NCBI GenBank assembly: GCA_963930645.1
Contig: OZ005651.1
Span: forward strand, 332,587,527-332,651,526
DNA: 64,000 nucleotides
Direction: 5' to 3'
Origin: Salticus scenicus
Taxonomy: Eukaryota > Arthropoda > Arachnida > Araneae > Salticidae
Shown: positions 59,127 to 64,000 of the stretch, one piece after another
Position numbering within the stretch: the stretch's first letter is position 1
Layout of the letters: every line of letters starts with the position of its first letter
The notes under the pieces: model-generated
What the model was told of the DNA's origin: nothing
Database searches by the model: none
What the model saw: the letters and a program-made list of their open reading frames with translations, nothing else
Made by a program: the position numbers and the translations under genes

Positions 59127-60775
59127 TCTATACATATAAAAGGGTACTTCCACTCACTCCCTCACTGACTCATCAACGCACAGCAAAATCTACTGGAGCC
59201 ACTGACTCGAAACTGGGTCAGATTATAGAACATATAGTGTAAGCACCCACTAAGAAGCGATTTTGCGAAATTCGCCCCCAAAGGGGTGTAGGGGGCAAAA
59301 TGTGATTTCACAAAAACCTTCATATCTCAAAGAAAAAAAACAGATATCCGTAAAATTTTTGATTTAAAATATAGCTAATTTAATTATGTAAAAACCAATT
59401 TCTTGAACTTTAGAAGTTCGGTCCCCAAGCGTGGAAAGGGGGCAAAACGTTATTTCACATGCGCAAAACGTGGTTTCACATACTCCTATATATCTCAAAC
59501 AGAAAAACAGATATCTGTGAAATTTTTGCTCTAATATATAGCTAATTCAAATACCTAAAAACTAATTTCTGGAATTTTCGAAATTCAGCCCCCAAGAGGG
59601 GAGGAGAGGGGGCAAAACGTGATTTGAAATAATCCTTTATATTGCAAACAGAACAAAATATATGTGTAAGATATTTTTCCTCTAAATATAGCTCCCATTA
59701 ATACATAAAAACTAATTTCTTTAATTTTAGAAATTCGTCCCAGGTGGGGCGGGAAAGGGGGCTATGGGGTAAAAAATTGAAATATAGTTAGACCGTTCAA
59801 AATTGGTACAGATAGGTTTTAGAGATCTGCAAGTCAAATGAGGATATTTTTGAAAGTGTAACGTTATTAGGAGGGTCAGAAAGGTGTGGGGGGGGGGGCG
59901 GAGGGGCAAAAAAATAAAATAAAAATAGAGTTAGACCGTTCAAAATTAGCACATAAAGGTTTATGATACCTACAAATCGATTGCGGATATTTTCGAATTT
60001 GTAAAGTTATTAGGAAGGGCGGTAGGAGGGAACAGAGGGGCAAACAATAAAATTAGAGTTAGGTCGTTCAAAACTGGTACATAGAGGTTTTTGATACTTA
60101 CAAATCGATTGCGGATATTTTCGAATTTGTAAAATTATTAGGATAGACGGGAAGGGGAGGTGAAAGGGCAAAAATATATAAATAAGAGTTAGAGCGCTGA
60201 AAATTAGTGTTGTTAGGATTTGAGGCCCGATAAATCGATTGCGGAAATTTTCGAAAGTACAGAATTATTACGAAGGGCGGGAAGGGATCGGGCGCAGGGG
60301 TAAAAATAACGAAATTCAGATAAAATGTTGTAAATTAGTATTATTAGGTTTAAAAGTCCGAGAGAACGACTGCGAGTATTTTTTAAAGTCTAAAATAATT
60401 AGGAGGGGCGGGAACGGTAGGTGAAGAAGCATGCGAGCCTTGTTCGCTTGTCTGCGCTGCCGCAGGCCGTGGTGGTCCGAACCGATTATTCCACAGATGG
60501 GAGATTTTTTTTTTTTTTTAAATTATTATTATTTATGTTTTTCCCTTACGATAATATAGTGATTCGTTAAGAGTGTTGAACATAAATGCGCGCGCAGCGC
60601 ACAGTTTGCTTGCGCTGCCAAGGGCAGTGGGGACCCGTTGCGACATTTTTTTCCAATCACATTTTTTTTTTCTCTCTTTTTTTCGCATGATAAAAATTGA
60701 TGTAATTTTGAGAATTCATTAACTATAGAGATTCATTTAAAAATAGTGACCAGCGAAGCGGGCGTAGCCTGCTAG
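59127..60775 (+). mobile_element. Non-autonomous Helitron-like element
   Basis: The 5' end TCTATACATATAAAAGGG follows an A. The 3' end reads GCGAAGCGGGCGTAGCCTGC then TAG and T, i.e. CTAG before T, with the hairpin GCGGGC GTA GCCTGC (one G-T pair) directly upstream. TC start, CTAG end, a 3' hairpin, insertion between A and T and absence of target duplication are the Helitron hallmarks. The interior consists of two tandem repeat families (59275-60420) and GC-rich boxes (GCGCTGCCGCAGGCCGTGG near 60455; TGCGCTGCCAAGGGCAG near 60600). No Rep/helicase coding sequence; mobilisation would depend on an autonomous relative. A second 3' end follows at 60812-61052. Confidence 0.7.
59275..60420 (+). repeat. 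Two tandem repeat families inside the Helitron-like element
   Basis: First family, four units of roughly 150 bases (near 59275, 59430, 59590, 59720). It is built on GGGGGCAAAACGTGATTTCA, ATATCTCAAACAGAAAAACA, ATATAGCTAATT, AAAAACTAATTTCT and RAAATTCRGCCCCCAAG. Second family, five units of about 125 bases (near 59780, 59920, 60050, 60180, 60310). It is built on AGAGTTAGACCGTTCAAAAT, GGTACATARAGGTTTTTGAT, AAATCGATTGCGGATATTTT and TTATTAGGAGGGGCGGGAA. Short frames at 59727-59909 and 60239-60424 are by-products. Confidence 0.85.
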
Positions 60776-60780
60776 TATAT

Positions 60781-60811
<31 letters not shown>

Positions 60812-60812
<1 letters not shown>

Positions 60813-61052
60813 TTGTTTTTCCCTTACGATAATATAGTCATGCATTAAGAGTGTCGAACATAAATGCACGCGCGCAGCACACAAAGGCCTGCGCTGCCGA
60901 AGGCAGTGGGGACCATGTGTGACATTTTTTCCAATCAGAATTTTTTCTCTCTTTTTTTTTCACATGATAAAAATTAATGCAAATTTGAGAATTTATTAAC
61001 TACAGTGATTCATTTTACAATAGTGACCAGCGAAGCGGGCATAGCCTGCTAG
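60812..61052 (+). repeat. Tandem duplicate of the Helitron-like 3' end
   Basis: Repeats 60536-60775 in the same order: TTTTTCCCTTACGATAATAT, GTGTCGAACATAAATGC, CTGCGCTGCCGAAGGCAGTG, ATGATAAAAATTAATGCAAA, GACCAGCGAAGCGGGCATAG and CCTGCTAG before T. It is separated from the first copy by a TA microsatellite (60788-60811). The hairpin GCGGGC ATA GCCTGC keeps its stem while the loop differs (ATA for GTA). Confidence 0.85.
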
Positions 61053-61133
61053 TTATCCCAATAAAATACGTATCAAGAGAGTTGAAGCAAAATTTACTGC
61101 AATAAATTTTATGTACTGTCCACCGATGATTCG

Positions 61134-61268
61134 TAGCTACCAACGAATTCCACGCCAGAAATTTTCTATTACTATTTTCAATTTATTTAATCATAGAGAA
61201 TAAATGAGATTTCTCTTTAAATATAGTGGTGATAAATCCGATTTAAAAATTCGAAATGTTGGCACCTA
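61134..61268. mobile_element. MITE candidate with TAGSTRCCAAC ends
   Basis: Left TAGCTACCAACGAATTCC; right GGAATTC-like AATTCGAAATGTTGGCACCTA. The terminal 11 bases match at nine positions read inward. About 135 bases, interior AT-rich. It lies directly next to the Harbinger-like scrap at 61270. Confidence 0.45.
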
Positions 61269-61269
61269 T

Positions 61270-61500
61270 GATAATTCAAAAATCAGTTTCAAGATGATAC
61301 AACGCCATAATGGAAATGCCCGATCCTCTGCACCAATAACATATTCTTGCATAATGGAAGGATCTTAGGAAAACATGGAAGTATTGTTTTATGAAATCGG
61401 TTATTCGCATCATAATTGAGAACATATGTACTGATGTAAAGCAATTGCTGTTCTCGTCGATATGCACTATACTGTAAAAAAACACTGCTGTTTCCTGTGC
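61270..61500 (-). pseudogene. Harbinger-like transposase fragment (probable)
   Basis: In one minus-strand frame, stops aside, the segment reads LLYISTYVLNYDANNRF and, about 20 residues later, EYVIGAEDRAFPLW. These resemble two neighbouring blocks of the DDE nuclease domain of PIF/Harbinger transposases: the strand with VxDxxxRF following YYS-type residues, and the GDxxFPL block. The PGS.HD segment normally between them is missing, so a deletion is required. The similarity is short and judged by eye. The alternative is chance in a different 84-residue open frame on the same strand (61276-61530). Confidence 0.4.
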
Positions 61501-61796
61501 GAGTGTATCAGCGGGGCAAAACATCAACATTATATCAAAAAGAAGTGGTCAGAATGTAAACAATGTATTGCAGAGGAAAAAGGGATATCCAGAATGTTCC
61601 TCTAATCGATTAAAAGCTTATTTTCTCCTTTTTACACAAAGTTGAAATTGAGGTTAATTTCGTTAAAACGATAAATAAAGAAGGGTGCGATTTCAGTTCT
61701 TGTAAGAATAGTTTCCATCACTAAGCTACGAAAACGTGAAGGAGGCTTTTTGTTGGCCTACAAATTAAACATTTTAGGAAAGGACAAGCACTTTAC

Positions 61797-61848
<52 letters not shown>

Positions 61849-61970
61849 AAAAAAAAAAAAAAAAAAATAATAATAATAATAAAAATTCCAGGATACATTG
61901 TATTAGAAAAAGCAGCTGGGATTGATTTTTAAAATATTGAGACCGATTTTTTAAGAATTTTTTAAACGCA
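61501..61970. other. Non-coding DNA with AC microsatellite
   Basis: Nothing apart from the AC tract at 61798-61846 followed by A and AAT runs. Confidence 0.6.
61798..61846. repeat. AC microsatellite
   Basis: About 24 AC units then a poly-A run and AAT units. Confidence 0.97.
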
Positions 61971-62370
61971 GGGTCTACAAAAATAATGTTGGCAAAATTT
62001 TTGACTTGATAATTTTAGCTGATACGTATGTTTTTAGGCGTGCTGAAATCGAAAATGAAGCCAGTTTTCTCGGACGTATAGATTTTTTCTCAATACAGGG
62101 TATCTACAAACACAATTTTTCCATTTTCAGTAGTTTTTAAATATGTTCCCATGATTAATTATAATTAATCATGGGATTATCTACATAAGTTACCACATAA
62201 TTATATTCTTAGAAGAGTCACAGAAGAAATTGTGTTGGTAGAGCCTGTATAGACAAAAATCTATATGTGATAAAGAAAAACTGGCTTCAGTGTCCGTTTC
62301 AGCACACCAGTAATTATATAAAGATCAGCCAAAATTATCAAATCAAAATTTTAGATGTAGACCTGTGTAA
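61971..62370. repeat. 400-bp foldback with a perfect 28-bp central palindrome
   Basis: Left arm GACTTGATAATTTTAGCTGA, GGCGTGCTGAAATCG, AATGAAGCCAGTTTTC and TCTACAAACACAATTTTTCC pair with right arm AAGAAATTGTGTTGGTAGAG, GAAAAACTGGCTTCAG, CGTTTCAGCACACC and ATCAGCCAAAATTATCAAAT. The edges are GGGTCTACA and TGTAGACCTG. The centre (62148-62175) is an exact palindrome, CCCATGATTAATTA and its complement. No coding capacity; family not recognised. Confidence 0.85.
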
Positions 62371-62633
62371 TCGAAGTCATAGCTCTGAAGTTCATTAAAA
62401 ATCACCAATTAGTTGGACAGAAACTATGTGTGCCAGTGTTGTTATATTCACAACGACAACAAAACTTATTTAACACTTGTGCTAAGAAACGCCAAGTGAG
62501 TAATGAGCTTCAGTTCTAATAAGTTTTTATTTTGCATAAATGTGACGGATAAAAGTATATTGAGAGTATTTCGCCTTGTCTCATCGAAATACATATAAAA
62601 TAGTCTAGCGTCGACGGATTTTGCATTTTCTAA
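62371..62633. other. Non-coding DNA upstream of the LINE fragment
   Basis: No frame or repeat seen. The LINE frame is closed by a TAA at 62631-62633. Confidence 0.5.
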
Positions 62634-63095
62634 TCCAGAGCAGACAAAGCCGCAAGGCAGGCTTCCATACTTCTAAACTGTCCTGTTCCTTATGATGATA
62701 TTAAGCACACACTTAAAAGCTATCTTAAGAAGATGTGGCAAAGGGAGTGGAATAACCAAAACAATAATAAATTGCAAGAAATAAAACCTCAAATTTCAAT
62801 CTGGCCTACAATCACCCCTAGAAAATACGATGTAGTTATTACTCGACTACGAATCGGGCATTCAAGACTAACACATAAATACTTATTACTTGGAGAACAA
62901 CAACCTGAGTGTCCGAAATGTCATTTCAGTGCATTAACCATTCGTCATGTTCTCACCGACTGCCCTTGCCTTCGTCATCTCTATCGAACACATTTTAATT
63001 CATCTTCACCCAATCTGACGAGCCTCTTAGGTGTAAATCCCCATCATCATTTGATAAATTTTTTGAAAGAGGCTGGTTTTTACTTCGACATCTGA
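62634..63095 (+). pseudogene. Non-LTR retrotransposon ORF2, C-terminal end (jockey/R1-like), 5'-truncated
   Basis: A 153-codon frame open from just after TAA at 62631. The first residues, SRADKAARQAS, match the end of an RNase H domain, where the D of ADK is the last catalytic acid. A linker follows, then RLRIGHSRLTHKYLL (residues about 71-85). Next comes a C-terminal zinc knuckle C-x2-C-x8-H-x4-C with C93, C96, H105 and C110 in ECPKCHFSALTIRHVLTDCP. It ends with a short hydrophobic tail at a TGA. The endonuclease, reverse transcriptase and most of RNase H are missing, as expected from incomplete reverse transcription. The frame itself has no stop or frameshift, so the copy is comparatively young. 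An internal ATG gives a 120-residue frame from 62733, but there is no reason to think it is used. Jockey, R1 and I clades share this layout, so the clade is uncertain. Confidence 0.9.
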
Positions 63096-63350
63096 TTTTA
63101 TTATTTACTATGTTCATCCTGTTTAAAATTGGTTTTTAGTGTCTACACTGTTTTTTAATTATTTTTTATTTTATCTTTTGCGTATTTTTGTTTCTTATTT
63201 TTACTGTTTTTTTTTTTTTTTTTTTTTTTAATGACAATCTGTATGGGTGAACCCATCCAGAAGCTGCTTTTTATTCTTTTACCTTTTTTGTGTGGCGCAG
63301 CATGTCCAAACATGGACCTTGCGCCAATAAAAGTTATTCAACCAACCAAC
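63096..63350 (+). mobile_element. LINE 3' UTR with two hairpins and AACC tail
   Basis: Follows the ORF2 stop. After a T run come two hairpins: ATGGGT GA ACCCAT (63243-63256), and a stem with GGCGCA / TGCGCC and GTCCA / TGGAC (63294-63325). AATAAA (63326-63331) is in polyadenylation-signal position but within CCAATAAAAG, and the element ends in CAACCAACCAAC. Such end hairpins and short non-poly(A) tails are typical of LINEs whose reverse transcriptase recognises the 3' end. The SINE tails at 37788 and 19653 carry the same AACC repeats. Confidence 0.8.
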
Positions 63351-64000
63351 TAATCCAGGATATCTAAGGCTTCGAAACAATTATTCACCGTAATATCGAG
63401 CACGTCTTCAAAAAATTTTCATTCAAAGTCAAATGTTTTCAAAATTAGTCTGAATGAGAGCATCTTAACTGCCCTTAACACGAAAACAGCCAGACTTACA
63501 ACTTTCTTGGCGTCATCGATTTTTAAGGATCGGAGCAAGAATAATTACAGTGGAGTAGGGTTTATACGTTTCTCCTTTTATGATTTATTTTAAGATTAAG
63601 TTTCGACTCATTTTAACACGTTCTTAATAATAAAAGATTTTGTTTTATATACCACAGTGAATTTTTAATTACATTTATACGTGTTTCCTTTAACAGGTTC
63701 ACTTGCAAAATTCATTGAGTAATTAAAATCTCCTATTAGAATCTCTATGCGCATGTCTTATCGTCTTTGCCTCTTTTTCAGCTACATGAAAAACATTTCC
63801 CTGTTAGATAAATGTAAATTTTTTGCTCGACATAGATTATCTGTGATCATTGTTCCTTTGCTTAATCTTCAAAAACGTATTCAAGGTTGATATTTTTTTT
63901 TTCTCTTTTAAAGAGTAGAAATACTCAAGTCTGTAATCAAACATTATTTTGTTTATTCAAAGTAACCCCCCCCCCCCTTTTTTTATTAATTTTCTTTCTT
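63351..64000. other. AT-rich DNA, no gene seen
   Basis: Less repetitive than most of the window, ending in a C then T run near 63966. No frame over 60 codons and no recognised repeat. Confidence 0.55.

Noticed and set aside
61276..61530. 84-codon minus-strand frame as an intact gene
   Set aside because: No recognisable protein in that frame; the weak transposase similarity is in another frame of the same strand.

Overview
This window is eukaryotic, strongly AT-rich, non-coding genomic DNA. It has very frequent long A/T runs, G/C runs, dinucleotide and AAAT microsatellites, and dense relics of transposable elements. No operon-like gene packing, ribosome binding sites or long host reading frames are visible. 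The best guess is an arthropod, probably a chelicerate such as a spider. The reasons are retroelements that end in AACC-type tails, tRNA-derived SINEs of the leucine/serine type, a mariner relic, and a jockey-like non-LTR 3' end. This placement is inference; no species-specific gene is present.

I find no credible host protein-coding exon. The recognisable coding material is all transposon-derived and broken. It comprises the C-terminal end of a non-LTR retrotransposon ORF2 (62634-63095, + strand) with its 3' UTR and AACC tail, a frameshifted mariner transposase N-terminal region (18588-18893, - strand), and a probable Harbinger-like transposase scrap (61270-61500, - strand).

Layout. 1-9 kb: an inverted-repeat MITE cut by the window edge, a 640-bp rearranged foldback, a minute TTAA-target palindrome, a 1.65-kb TA-target element carrying a nested insertion, and a 1-kb hAT-like element. 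9-18 kb: mostly featureless DNA, an eight-copy 147-bp minisatellite with a GC-rich hairpin in every unit, a hAT MITE with an 8-bp target duplication, and a second copy of the first MITE. 18-30 kb: the mariner relic, several foldbacks, a piggyBac-like MITE, a complete tRNA-Met-like SINE with target duplications, and copies of a TIR family with 5-bp target duplications. 30-46 kb: tRNA-derived SINEs, tRNA-like sequences enclosed in inverted repeats (one as a 363-bp palindromic dimer), a piggyBac-type MITE nested in another element, a hAT element, a pogo/Tigger-like element and Tc1-like hairpins. 46-58 kb: a 588-bp TA array, more hAT MITEs, four-base to seven-base-class MITEs, SINEs, and two clear nested insertions. 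59-64 kb: a non-autonomous Helitron with a duplicated 3' end, a large foldback, and the LINE 3' end.

The elements do not form a pathway. What unites the window is the abundance of short non-autonomous elements with long inverted repeats. At least six long foldbacks and about twenty TIR elements are seen, several of which give relative insertion ages by nesting (6318 in 5078; 33851 in 33742; 51618 in the SINE at 51422; 55949 in 55760).
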